Source: Chloroflexi bacterium RBG_16_60_22 (GTDB lineage Bacteria; Chloroflexota; Dehalococcoidia; Dehalococcoidales; RBG-16-60-22). From it: a stretch of DNA of 7,153 nucleotides. Location: contig MGNX01000036.1 of NCBI GenBank assembly GCA_001796935.1, positions 1 through 7,153 on the forward strand. The letters are read 5' to 3'. The first letter of the stretch is position 1; every line of letters starts with the position of its first letter. Below the pieces are notes generated by a model. The model was not told the DNA's origin, did not search any database, and saw only the letters and a list, made by a program, of their open reading frames with translations. The translations under genes were made by a program, and so were the position numbers. Below, one piece after another: positions 1 through 6,867 of the stretch.

Positions 1-98
1 GCAACGAGTAAATCAATACTCTATACCAATATCATCTAACAAAAGGAACGTTTGTTCACGAAACGGTAATAGCTATTTTTACGAATAATGGCTTTTTA

Positions 99-128
99 GA
101 TTTAAATTTGAGTTCAAAATTTAGAATC
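99..128. repeat. Imperfect AT-rich palindrome
   Basis: The left arm GATTTAAATTTGA (99-111) and right arm TCAAAATTTAGAATC (114-128) are reverse complements except for two extra bases in the right arm. They flank a central GT dinucleotide at 112-113. Such a dyad could be an operator, a weak hairpin, or part of a recombinase attachment site, since large serine recombinases act on imperfect palindromes with a two-base crossover core. No partner copy is visible elsewhere in the window, so its role is unknown, and AT-rich DNA makes chance palindromes likely. Confidence 0.4.
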
Positions 129-205
129 ATCGCTATCTGCTTTCCCAGGAGCAAAGGCAATCCTAAATGCCGTTCCGTCTCTCTTTTAAAGGGGAGGAGC
201 CCTGC

Positions 206-234
206 TTGACAAGAATCGCCCCTGGAGCTAATCT
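206..234 (+). promoter_or_regulatory. Candidate sigma-70 promoter for the recombinase
   Basis: A perfect TTGACA (206-211) is followed after 17 bases by TAATCT (229-234), which keeps the first, second and last bases of the TATAAT consensus. Spacing and orientation suit transcription of the recombinase gene, leaving an untranslated leader of roughly 105 bases. The -10 match is only 3 of 6, so this is a plausible call rather than a firm one. Confidence 0.4.
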
Positions 235-333
235 AGGTTAGTGAAAATGCTGACGTTTCAACGGGTTCAGGAAATCCGAGAAGTCAGGTGGCAAGGGCTA
301 CCATAACGGCGCTGGCAGATCATAGGATGAAGA

Positions 334-340
334 GGGAGGA
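334..340 (+). promoter_or_regulatory. Strong ribosome binding site of the recombinase
   Basis: GGGAGGA lies 5 bases before the ATG at 346, a near-ideal Shine-Dalgarno match. It fixes the start of the recombinase: the N-terminal catalytic motif begins about 10 codons in, the usual distance for the family. Confidence 0.8.
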
Positions 341-345
341 TAACC

Positions 346-1914
346 ATGAACATTGGGACCGTTAAAACAGCGGCAATCTGGGCCAGAATCTCAGGACCGG
401 ATCAGCAATCTTTACCCTCGCAGGTAGCTGAGGTCAAGGAGTGGCTTCAAGCTCAGGGTTTTATAGTGCCCATGGAACGTATCCTCATGGTCGATTGGAC
501 TAGCAAAGATATCCTGCGTTGCCCAGAGATGCAAAAACTTCTCTCCTGGGTCGCTAACCGTGAGGTGGAAGTGGTTGGTTCATTACATCTTGATCGTTTT
601 GCTGCCCGGCCTGGTCAAATGTCTCAGATCTTCGATACCTTCAAAGATGCAGAGGTCCAGTTACTTCTAAAGCAGACCCCCTTGCCTCCTGGCCTGATGG
701 GCGAGCTCATGGGGCTGGTCATCACCATGGGCAAGGCGCTTTCTGTGGAACGTGCCGACCAGGGCGCTAAGAAAGGGCTGCATGACCGGCCAAAGATACA
801 CAGGGTGCCGGTAACCTATCGAAAGCCTTATGGCTTTATTTGGCGACGTGATCCGCCTCGGCTGGAGCCAGATGAGAACTGGGATACTGTTCGCTTTATC
901 TGCCGTGAGGGTCTGGCCGGGAGGCCAACCCGGGCTTTAGTTCGAAAGTTGAAAGAGATGGGCATTCCCAGCCCCACCGGTAATCCCGAATGGTCCTTTC
1001 AGACTATCTATGATATCTTCCGGAACCCTCTTTACGGCGGTCGCTTCTATGCTCTGCGAAGTGAGGCAGTAGAGCCAACCCACAGGATGTGCAACACCTA
1101 TGGCAGAAGCTCCCAGCGCTGGCTTCCTTTCGACCAGTGGGAATATCTTCCAGAGGTTAAAGTAGAGAACGCCCCTCTCACCTGGGAGGAATGGTTATCG
1201 CTCCAAAGACGACGGACACAGAATAAACTCATGGCCAAGAGGAACGCCAAACATGATTATCTTTTGCGTGGGCTTGTCTTCTGCAATGTCCATAACCGTC
1301 GATATAAGGGCCACGCTGAAAAGGATAGGGGGTATGCCTATGTTTGTCCGGTTGAAGGTGGCCACGGCTTTTATTTCCACGGTTACATCAATGGGCCACG
1401 ATTGGAACAGACAGTCAAACGCATCGTGACCAATCAAGTGGCAATGGAGGCTATCTGGCGCAACGACCAACCGGACACCACGGAGGAAAGCCTGCAGAAT
1501 GAGATGCGCCGCCTCGAACTGTCTACACGTACTACAGTGAACGGCATGGTTGAACTTGAGCGTCGCAGCCTGAGCCCAGAACTCGAAGATGAAAGATATC
1601 GCATAAAACCCGAAATTTACGAACGTCTCAAGTGCCAATATGAGGCGAAGCTAAAATGGGTATCTGAGCGTAAAGTCCAACTGCAGGCGCAGTTAAATAA
1701 TCTCAAGCGGCGAGCCGAGGCCGTGGTAAAATTGAACAGCATTTATGATCGCGTCGAAGGTAAATTAGAAAGCCTCACCAACCAAGAGTGGCGCGACCTC
1801 CTCCTAGAGCTTGGTGCTACCATTCATGTGACAGAAGACGGTTTCCTGGAGCCTCGCTTCGAATTGCACCTGGGTCCAGAGAAGTCAGGCGCCATTGTGT
1901 CTAGCGTCCCTTAG
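346..1914 (+). CDS. Large serine recombinase (site-specific integrase family)
   Basis: A 522-residue protein with the layout of large serine recombinases, which integrate, excise or invert DNA through a serine-DNA covalent intermediate. Residues about 8-140 form the resolvase catalytic domain: WARIS holds Arg14 and the presumed nucleophile Ser16, followed by QSLPSQ, Arg58 and the Asp83-Arg84 pair. Residues about 152-240 match the Recombinase domain, including GIPSPTG and RNPLYGG. Residues about 305-350 look like a zinc ribbon, but with Cys313-x2-His316 and Cys334 plus nearby histidines instead of four cysteines. Residues about 377-460 are charged and probably coiled coil, and a short C-terminal domain follows. 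Length is normal and there is no frameshift, so it is probably intact. In the usual DRxxR motif the second Arg is displaced (Asp83-Arg84-Phe-Ala-Ala-Arg88). G+C is lower than in the aro genes, which suggests transfer. Its target site is not known; it could equally be a resident phase-variation recombinase. Confidence 0.9.
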   Translation: MNIGTVKTAAIWARISGPDQQSLPSQVAEVKEWLQAQGFIVPMERILMVDWTSKDILRCPEMQKLLSWVANREVEVVGSLHLDRFAARPGQMSQIFDTFKDAEVQLLLKQTPLPPGLMGELMGLVITMGKALSVERADQGAKKGLHDRPKIHRVPVTYRKPYGFIWRRDPPRLEPDENWDTVRFICREGLAGRPTRALVRKLKEMGIPSPTGNPEWSFQTIYDIFRNPLYGGRFYALRSEAVEPTHRMCNTYGRSSQRWLPFDQWEYLPEVKVENAPLTWEEWLSLQRRRTQNKLMAKRNAKHDYLLRGLVFCNVHNRRYKGHAEKDRGYAYVCPVEGGHGFYFHGYINGPRLEQTVKRIVTNQVAMEAIWRNDQPDTTEESLQNEMRRLELSTRTTVNGMVELERRSLSPELEDERYRIKPEIYERLKCQYEAKLKWVSERKVQLQAQLNNLKRRAEAVVKLNSIYDRVEGKLESLTNQEWRDLLLELGATIHVTEDGFLEPRFELHLGPEKSGAIVSSVP

Positions 1915-1936
1915 AAAGGGAAGGGGGTAATTAGTA

Positions 1937-1960
1937 TGAGAGGGGCCTTCGCCCCTCTCA
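1937..1960. terminator. Hairpin between convergent genes, likely bidirectional terminator
   Basis: TGAGAGGGGC (1937-1946) and GCCCCTCTCA (1951-1960) are perfect reverse complements around a CTTC loop, giving a 10-bp GC-rich stem. It sits in the 73-base spacer between the recombinase stop (1912-1914) and the pheA stop (1988-1990), where a shared terminator is expected. The T-rich tail is poor on both strands: on the plus strand a broken tract lies at 1971-1979, and on the minus strand there is no clear T run, so efficiency is uncertain. A smaller dyad, TCCCTT (1907-1912) with AAGGGA (1916-1921), overlaps the recombinase stop codon. Confidence 0.6.
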
Positions 1961-1987
1961 ATAGCTCTCCTATTTTCTTATCCCTCT

Positions 1988-3055
1988 TTATCTTGCCTTC
2001 GGGTAAGACCCCAGGATTTTCACGAAGACGGCGTGCTCTTCCAGCGATTTCAGGGCCCCGGCCACGTTTTCCTCCTCGCGGTGCCCGGAGACATCCATGT
2101 AAAAGTTATACTCCCAGGGCTGGTGGCGCGTGGGGCGGGACTCCAGCTTGGTCAGGTTAATGTTCCTCGAGGCAAACTCCCGAAGGCAGTCGTAGAGGGC
2201 CCCCGGCTTGTGCTTGAGGGAGAAGACGATGGAGGTCTTATCGCTGCCGGTGGGCGGCGAGTCCTCCCGGGAGAGGAGGAAGAAGCGGGTGAAGTTGTGG
2301 GGGTTATCCTCAATCTCCCGGGCGATGATTTTCATGCCGTAAATCTCGGCGGCCTGGGCGCTGGCGATGGCGGCGGCTTCCCGCCGGCCCTGCTCCTTAA
2401 TCATCCTGACGCTGCCGGCCGTATCCGAGGCCGGGACCAGCTCGGCGTTGAGGTGGGAGAGAAAGCTGCGGCACTGGCCGAGGGCCTGGGGGTGGGAGTA
2501 AACAATCTTGATGGAGTCGAGCGTGGCTCCCTCCATGGCAATCAGGCAGTGGCTGATACGCAGCTCCGTCTCGCCGCAGACCATCAGGGGCGAGTCCAGC
2601 AGCAGGTCGTAGGCGCGGGTGATGCTCCCCTCCAGGGAGTTCTCGACGGGGACCATGGCGAAGGGGACCTCGCCGACCTCCACCGCCTCGAAGACCTCGT
2701 CGAGGCTCTCGCAGGGTCGACTCCGGGTGGACTTGCCGAAGAAGCGGATGGCGGCCTCCTCCGTGTACGCCCCCGGCTCGCCCTGGAAGGCCACGGCCAC
2801 CCCCTGCACCTTCTTGCTGGCATCGATTATCCGGTGGTAGATGCCCTCGACATCGGCGGGGCTGATGCCCTTTTGCCGGGCCAGGCTGCGGACGTGGCGC
2901 AGGACCTTGAGCTCCCGGTCCCGGTCCTCGATGAGGCGGCTGGTCTCCTGCTTGCCCCGCCCGATTTCCTCCGAGATTTTTTGCCGCTCGCCGATGAGCT
3001 CGACGATGCGGGCGTCAATCTCGTCAATCTTCTTCCGGAGGTCGTCCAGGTTCAC
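1988..3055 (-). CDS. pheA: Bifunctional chorismate mutase / prephenate dehydratase (P-protein)
   Basis: Converts chorismate to prephenate and then to phenylpyruvate, the phenylalanine branch of aromatic synthesis. The 355 residues hold three domains. Residues 1-88 are an AroQ-type chorismate mutase with Arg7, Arg24, Lys35, Asp44, Arg47, Glu48, Ser80 and Gln84 at the positions of the E. coli active site. Residues about 88-265 are prephenate dehydratase, with GEPGAYTE (92-99), PVENSLEGS (136-144) and the catalytic NFTRF (254-258). Residues about 273-350 are an ACT domain with GALYDCL (285-291) and ESRP (305-308), the phenylalanine-binding motifs, so feedback inhibition by phenylalanine is expected. 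The start is GTG, overlapping the aroC stop by 4 bp as GTGA, with a GGGGG run 7 bases upstream as a possible ribosome site. It is the last gene of the operon. No tyrA is seen in the window. Confidence 0.95.
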   Translation of the reverse strand: MNLDDLRKKIDEIDARIVELIGERQKISEEIGRGKQETSRLIEDRDRELKVLRHVRSLARQKGISPADVEGIYHRIIDASKKVQGVAVAFQGEPGAYTEEAAIRFFGKSTRSRPCESLDEVFEAVEVGEVPFAMVPVENSLEGSITRAYDLLLDSPLMVCGETELRISHCLIAMEGATLDSIKIVYSHPQALGQCRSFLSHLNAELVPASDTAGSVRMIKEQGRREAAAIASAQAAEIYGMKIIAREIEDNPHNFTRFFLLSREDSPPTGSDKTSIVFSLKHKPGALYDCLREFASRNINLTKLESRPTRHQPWEYNFYMDVSGHREEENVAGALKSLEEHAVFVKILGSYPKAR

Positions 3056-4143
3056 CGGATTACCCCCGGCAACAGCCCGGCCCTCAGGGCGAAATCGGCC
3101 AGCGTCACGGCCATCATGGCCTCAACCGCCGGGACCGCCCGGGGGACGATGCAGACATCGTGGCGGCCGCCGACGCTGATACTGGCGGCGGCCATCTTTT
3201 GAATATCGACCGTCGCCTGCTCCCCGGCGATGGAGGTGGTGGGCTTGACGGCCACCCGGACCACCACCGGCATGCCGCTGCTGATGCCGCCGAGGATGCC
3301 GCCGGCATTATTGGTCACCGTGACGACGCGGTCGCCGCGGAGGACGAAGGCGTCATTATTCTCCGAGCCTTTCATGCGGGCGGCGGCAAAGCCGGCGCCG
3401 AACTCCACGCCCTTGACGGCGGGGATGGCCAGCAGCGCCTTGGCGAGGTCGCCGTCCAGGTTATCGAAGACCGGCTCGCCGAGGCCGACCGGCACGTGGC
3501 GGGCGATGCCTTCGATAACGCCGCCGAGGCTATCGCCTTCTTTCCCGGCTTTATCGATAAGGGCGGCCATTTTTTTCGAGGCGGCGGGGTCGGCGCAGCG
3601 GAGGGGGTCGGCCGCGGCTTTCTTCACGACTTCGTCGAACCCGGCCGGTTTAGCCTTGATGCCGCCGATTTCCACGGTATGGGCGATGATTTCCACGCCG
3701 ATGGTGCCAAGGAGCTTCCGGGCGATGGCCCCGGCCATGACGAAGGAGGCGGTAATCCGGCCGGAGAACCTTCCGCCACCCCGCCAGTCGGAGAAGCCGC
3801 CGTACTTGACGTGAGCGGTAAAGTCGGCGTGGCCCGGCCGCAGGCGGTAGCGGATACTCTCGTAGTCGGCCTCGCTGACGTCCCGGTTCCAGACGAGCAG
3901 GCAGATGGGCGCGCCGGTGGTGAATCCGTCGCTGACGCCGGAGAGGACCTCGACCTTATCCGGCTCCAGCCGGGTGGTGGAGGCACCGCTCCCCCCGGCC
4001 CGCCGCCGGTCCAGGTCTTTCTGGATATCGGCCTCGTCGAGGGGGAGTCCGGCGGGGCAGCCGTCGATGACGGCGCCCACGCACCGGCCGTGGCTTTCTC
4101 CGAAGCTGGTCACGGTAAACAGTCGGCCGATACTATTGTGCAT
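3052..4143 (-). CDS. aroC: Chorismate synthase
   Basis: Forms chorismate from 5-enolpyruvylshikimate-3-phosphate by anti-1,4 elimination of phosphate, using reduced FMN. The 363 residues match the full family length. Signature segments are SFGESHG (13-19, His18), RRRAGGSGASTTRLEPD (46-62), LSGVSDGFTTGAPI (67-80), RPGHAD (102-107, His105), RGGGRFSGR (121-129) and GRHD (326-329) followed by RAVPAVEAM. The two conserved catalytic histidines and the aspartate are present. One small departure is RRRAG where RRRPG is usual. The ATG at 4143 overlaps the end of aroA by 11 bp and the TGA overlaps the pheA start, consistent with translational coupling. Whether the enzyme makes its own reduced flavin cannot be told from the sequence; no flavin reductase domain is fused to it. 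Confidence 0.96.
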   Translation of the reverse strand: MHNSIGRLFTVTSFGESHGRCVGAVIDGCPAGLPLDEADIQKDLDRRRAGGSGASTTRLEPDKVEVLSGVSDGFTTGAPICLLVWNRDVSEADYESIRYRLRPGHADFTAHVKYGGFSDWRGGGRFSGRITASFVMAGAIARKLLGTIGVEIIAHTVEIGGIKAKPAGFDEVVKKAAADPLRCADPAASKKMAALIDKAGKEGDSLGGVIEGIARHVPVGLGEPVFDNLDGDLAKALLAIPAVKGVEFGAGFAAARMKGSENNDAFVLRGDRVVTVTNNAGGILGGISSGMPVVVRVAVKPTTSIAGEQATVDIQKMAAASISVGGRHDVCIVPRAVPAVEAMMAVTLADFALRAGLLPGVIR

Positions 4144-5488
4144 CTATCTTCAGCTTACCCCCGACGCTCTTCAGGGCATCCCAGAACCCCGGGTACGTCT
4201 TGTTGACGCATTCCGCCCCGTCAATGGTGATGCCGCCAAGGACAGCGCCGAGCACGCCGAAGGCCATGGCGATACGGTGGTCATTATGGCTATCGATGAC
4301 GACAGGACTCTTTTCCCTGTCGGCGGCAGCGGCCGCCTTCTCCTTTTCGGCCACCTTTTCCTCCTCCTCCTCTTCCCCGCCCATCCCCGGCTTGGCCACC
4401 TTCTTCATGCCGACGATGGTCAGGCGGTCCCGGTCCTCCATGACGCTGATACCCAGGCGGGACAGCCCTTCCTTGACGGCGGCGACGCGGTTGGATTCCT
4501 TGATGCGCGCCCGCTCGATGCCGGTAAACTCGCTGATGCCGGCGGCCATGGCCGCCAGTACCGCCACGGTGGGCAGCAGGTCAATGCAGTCGGAAAGGTC
4601 AGCATGGATGGCCTTCAGGGGGGCCTGGCTGACGATGACGGAGTTCCCGGCCAGCCTGACCGATGCCCCCATGAGCCGGAGGAAGTCCAGCAGGGCGCGG
4701 TCGCCCTGGAGGCTGGCCGTGCTCAGGTTGTCCACGGTGATACCTTCGGAAAAGGCCCCCAGCGCCAGGAAGTATGACGCCGAAGACCAGTCGCCATCCA
4801 CCTTGAAGCGGGTGGCCTTGTAGCGCTGGCGGCGGACGATGAATTTATCCATCTCGGTGCGGACGCCGATGCCGAAGCGGCGCAGGCAGCTCAAAGTCAT
4901 CAGGATGTAGGGCTTGGAGGTGAGGGGGGTAGTGAGCCGGATGCTCACTTCCTTCTCGGCGAAGGGGGCGATGAGGAGCAGGGCGGAGATGAACTGGGAG
5001 CTGATGTTCCCCGGAAGCTCGGTGGGGCCTCCCTTGAGGGTCCCCCCGGTAACCGTTACCGGCGGCGTCGTCTTGCCGGCCATGTCGCACTTGACCCCGA
5101 GCTTCCCCAGGGCCTCCACCAGCGACCTTACCGGGCGCTTGGAGAGGGACGGCCCGCCGACGAGCTGGTGCTCGCCGGGAATCAGCGAGCATATGGCCAT
5201 CATGAACCGGAGGGTGGTGGCCGATTCCCCGCAGTAGAGGTCCGGCGTCACCGGCGCCTTGAGGGTGCCCCCGGTGACCCGCCAGACGTCTTTGTCCTTT
5301 TGGATGCTGATGCCTACCTTGCCCAGGACTTCCGCGGCAATGCTGGTATCGTCGCTGACCAGCGGGTTGATAATCTCGGTATTGCCCCGCGTCACGGCGG
5401 CGCACATCAGCGCCCGAATCGTCATGCTCTTGGAGGTGGGGACGACAACTTTCCCCTTTACCTCGCTCTTAGCGATGGTGACTTTCAT
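4133..5488 (-). CDS. aroA: 3-phosphoshikimate 1-carboxyvinyltransferase (EPSP synthase)
   Basis: Transfers the enolpyruvyl group of PEP to shikimate-3-phosphate; it is the target of glyphosate. The core motifs are present: PTSKSMTIRAL (17-27, Lys20 and Arg25), CGESATTLRF (86-95), NISSQFISALL (161-171), DGDWSSASYF (231-240), Asp303, KESNR (330-334, Glu331), NDHRIAM (402-408) and NKTYPGFW (429-436, Lys430). At 451 residues it is longer than the usual 420-430. The excess is a charged, low-complexity stretch at about residues 362-395 (six Glu in a row at 372-377, then Lys/Glu and Ala runs) just before NDHR. Residue 90, aligned with E. coli Gly96, is Ala, a state linked to glyphosate insensitivity. 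The start overlaps aroK by 20 bp with GGAAGAG close upstream, and the end overlaps aroC by 11 bp. Confidence 0.95.
   Translation of the reverse strand: MKVTIAKSEVKGKVVVPTSKSMTIRALMCAAVTRGNTEIINPLVSDDTSIAAEVLGKVGISIQKDKDVWRVTGGTLKAPVTPDLYCGESATTLRFMMAICSLIPGEHQLVGGPSLSKRPVRSLVEALGKLGVKCDMAGKTTPPVTVTGGTLKGGPTELPGNISSQFISALLLIAPFAEKEVSIRLTTPLTSKPYILMTLSCLRRFGIGVRTEMDKFIVRRQRYKATRFKVDGDWSSASYFLALGAFSEGITVDNLSTASLQGDRALLDFLRLMGASVRLAGNSVIVSQAPLKAIHADLSDCIDLLPTVAVLAAMAAGISEFTGIERARIKESNRVAAVKEGLSRLGISVMEDRDRLTIVGMKKVAKPGMGGEEEEEEKVAEKEKAAAAADREKSPVVIDSHNDHRIAMAFGVLGAVLGGITIDGAECVNKTYPGFWDALKSVGGKLKIDAQ
4304..4405 (-). repeat. Low-complexity insertion within aroA with GAG codon run
   Basis: Codons for AroA residues 362-395 are purine-rich on the coding strand. 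The core is GAA, four GAG and GAA (4358-4375), seen as (TCC)4 on the plus strand at 4359-4370, followed by mixed AAG/GAG and GCC/GCT codons. The segment keeps the reading frame and looks like expansion of simple sequence. It falls where the E. coli enzyme has only a short loop before its NDHR motif, so it is probably a solvent-exposed, disordered loop. Confidence 0.65.
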
Positions 5489-5999
5489 ACTCTTCCAGGC
5501 CTGCCACTATTTTAGCGGCTACCGCCTCCACGTTCAAGCGGGAGGTGTTGATGATAATGTCCGCCGACCTCTCGTAATAGGGCCGGCGGAACTTCAACAG
5601 CTCCTTTATCTGCCGGGTGCGGTCAGCCACCGCCAGCAGCGGCCGCCCGCCCCCGTCCGCGGCGGTACGCTTCAGGATGACCGCCGGCGATGCCGTCAGG
5701 CAGACGATAACGCACTCCTCCCGCAGCCGGTCAATGTTTATTTTATTAAGAACGAGGCCACCTCCGCAAGCGATTACCGCATTCTTTTTACCGGCGACCT
5801 CGCGGGCGGCCTCGATTTCAAGCTGTCGGAAACCCGTTTCCCCGTCCCGCCGGAATATCTCCGGGATGGACCGTCCGGCTTTGCCTTCAATTATGGCATC
5901 AAGCTCAATATATTCCTTATTCAGCTTCCGGGCCAGCACTTTGGCCACCGCCGTTTTCCCCGTCCCCATGAAGCCGATGAGGGCGATGCTAGTCTTCAT
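5469..5999 (-). CDS. aroK: Shikimate kinase
   Basis: Phosphorylates shikimate at the 3-hydroxyl with ATP. The 176 residues are the normal length of this small P-loop kinase. GFMGTGKT (9-16) is the Walker A loop, Asp34 in ELDAIIE and Arg58 in GFRQLE bind shikimate, CGGG (78-81) is the conserved glycine segment, RPLL (119-122) carries the lid arginine, and RRPYYERSAD (138-147) is the C-terminal adenine-side motif. Nothing needed for activity appears missing. The ATG at 5999 lies 11 bp inside aroE, with GGAAAA 2 bases before it as a weak ribosome site, so translation is probably coupled. Its end runs 20 bp into aroA, the longest overlap in the operon. The aroK/aroL naming cannot be decided from sequence; aroK is used by convention. 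Confidence 0.95.
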   Translation of the reverse strand: MKTSIALIGFMGTGKTAVAKVLARKLNKEYIELDAIIEGKAGRSIPEIFRRDGETGFRQLEIEAAREVAGKKNAVIACGGGLVLNKINIDRLREECVIVCLTASPAVILKRTAADGGGRPLLAVADRTRQIKELLKFRRPYYERSADIIINTSRLNVEAVAAKIVAGLEEYESHHR

Positions 6000-6867
6000 G
6001 CTTTTCCAGCGCCTTGACCGCCTCCTTCCGCATCAGGTCGAGGGGGGCGGTCTTCCCCGTCCACTTCTCGAAGGCCAGCGCGCCCTGCCAGGCGAGCATA
6101 TCGATGCCGCTGATGGTGCGGGCGCCGGCTTCCGAGGCTTCCAGCAGCAGCCTGGTCTTAACCGGATTATAAACGACATCGAAAACGACCAGGCCGGGCC
6201 GGAGCAGTTCGGCGGGGACGGGGCTGTTATCCGCGGCAGGACTCATCCCCAGGCTGGTAGCGTTGACCAGGATATCGGCGGTATCCAGGGCCGTCGCCAG
6301 GTTATCGAAGCAGAGCTCCATGACCGAGACGCGCCGGCCGAAGTCGTCGGTCAGCATCTCGGCCAGGTCTTCCGCCCACTCGATTTCCTCCCGGCGGTTG
6401 AGGATGGTGAGATGGGCGTCGTGCTCGGCCAGGATATAGCCGATGGCCCGGGCGGCCCCACCGGCGCCCACCACCACGATGTTTTTATCGTCCGGCTCGA
6501 CACCCTGCTGCCGCAGCGCCTGGATAAAGCCGCTGGCGTCCGTGTTGTAGCCCCGCAGCTCGCCGTCGCAGTTGACCACGGTATTCACGGCGCCAATCCT
6601 CTCCGCCAGCGGGTCGAGCCCGTCCAGCCGGGGGATGACGGCCACCTTGTGGGGTATGGTGACGTTGAAACCGGCGGCGTTCAGAGCCCTCATGCCATTG
6701 ACGGCGTTGGGCAGGTCCGCGGCGCTGACGCGGAAGGGAAGGTAAACGTAGTCCAGCCCCAGCTTCCTGAAGGCGGCGTTATGCATCGCCGGGGACATCG
6801 TATGCTCGACGGGGTCGCCGAGCAGCGCGCAGAGCCGGGTCTTTCCCGTTATCGCTTTAACCGTCAT
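5989..6867 (-). CDS. aroE: Shikimate 5-dehydrogenase (NADP-dependent)
   Basis: Reduces 3-dehydroshikimate to shikimate with NADPH. The 292 residues are slightly longer than the 272 of E. coli AroE. The N-terminal substrate domain has GDPVEHTMSPAMHN (17-30), NVTIPHK (68-74) with catalytic Lys74, and GYNTDASG (107-113) with catalytic Asp110. The Rossmann domain has GAGGAAR (134-140) and NRR (157-159), the arginines typical of NADP preference, then NATSLGM (202-208). GIDMLAWQGALAFEKWTG (254-271) closes the active site with Gln261. The ATG overlaps the aroD stop as ATGA, so it is probably translated by ribosomes finishing aroD. These features fit AroE rather than the quinate/shikimate paralogue YdiB, and the operon context supports that choice. 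Confidence 0.95.
   Translation of the reverse strand: MTVKAITGKTRLCALLGDPVEHTMSPAMHNAAFRKLGLDYVYLPFRVSAADLPNAVNGMRALNAAGFNVTIPHKVAVIPRLDGLDPLAERIGAVNTVVNCDGELRGYNTDASGFIQALRQQGVEPDDKNIVVVGAGGAARAIGYILAEHDAHLTILNRREEIEWAEDLAEMLTDDFGRRVSVMELCFDNLATALDTADILVNATSLGMSPAADNSPVPAELLRPGLVVFDVVYNPVKTRLLLEASEAGARTISGIDMLAWQGALAFEKWTGKTAPLDLMRKEAVKALEKHED

Larger units (their letters stand above)
1..345. other. AT-rich gene-less leader upstream of recombinase
   Basis: No convincing gene lies in this stretch. By hand count, bases 1-120 are about 29% G+C and bases 121-300 about 49%, against about 62% in sampled lines of the aro operon, so the segment looks foreign to its neighbours. One plus-strand frame is open from the window edge to a TAA at 86-88 (28 codons) and could be the tail of an upstream gene, but nothing in it is recognisable. 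The segment contains an imperfect palindrome, a candidate promoter and the recombinase ribosome binding site, listed separately. It is probably the part of a mobile element lying inside the recombinase gene, but no second element end is visible. Confidence 0.6.

Noticed and set aside
2..88. Plus-strand frame open from the left edge (28 codons)
   Set aside because: Too short, AT-rich and without recognisable sequence; it could be a gene tail but nothing supports it.
1195..1638. 147-codon minus-strand frame inside the recombinase gene
   Set aside because: It is antisense to a clear recombinase gene, has no recognisable domain, and its start and length look accidental.
1936..2160. Small plus-strand frame starting at the hairpin
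   Set aside because: It begins inside the terminator hairpin and runs antisense through the pheA end; the translation is Pro/Arg-rich shadow sequence.
2033..3202. Long plus-strand open frame opposite pheA (389 codons), and similar ones at 3160-4206 and 5617-6885
   Set aside because: They lie antisense to well-recognised aro genes, have low-complexity Gly/Ala/Asp- or Arg/Pro/Ser-rich translations and match no family; high G+C depletes stops opposite real genes.
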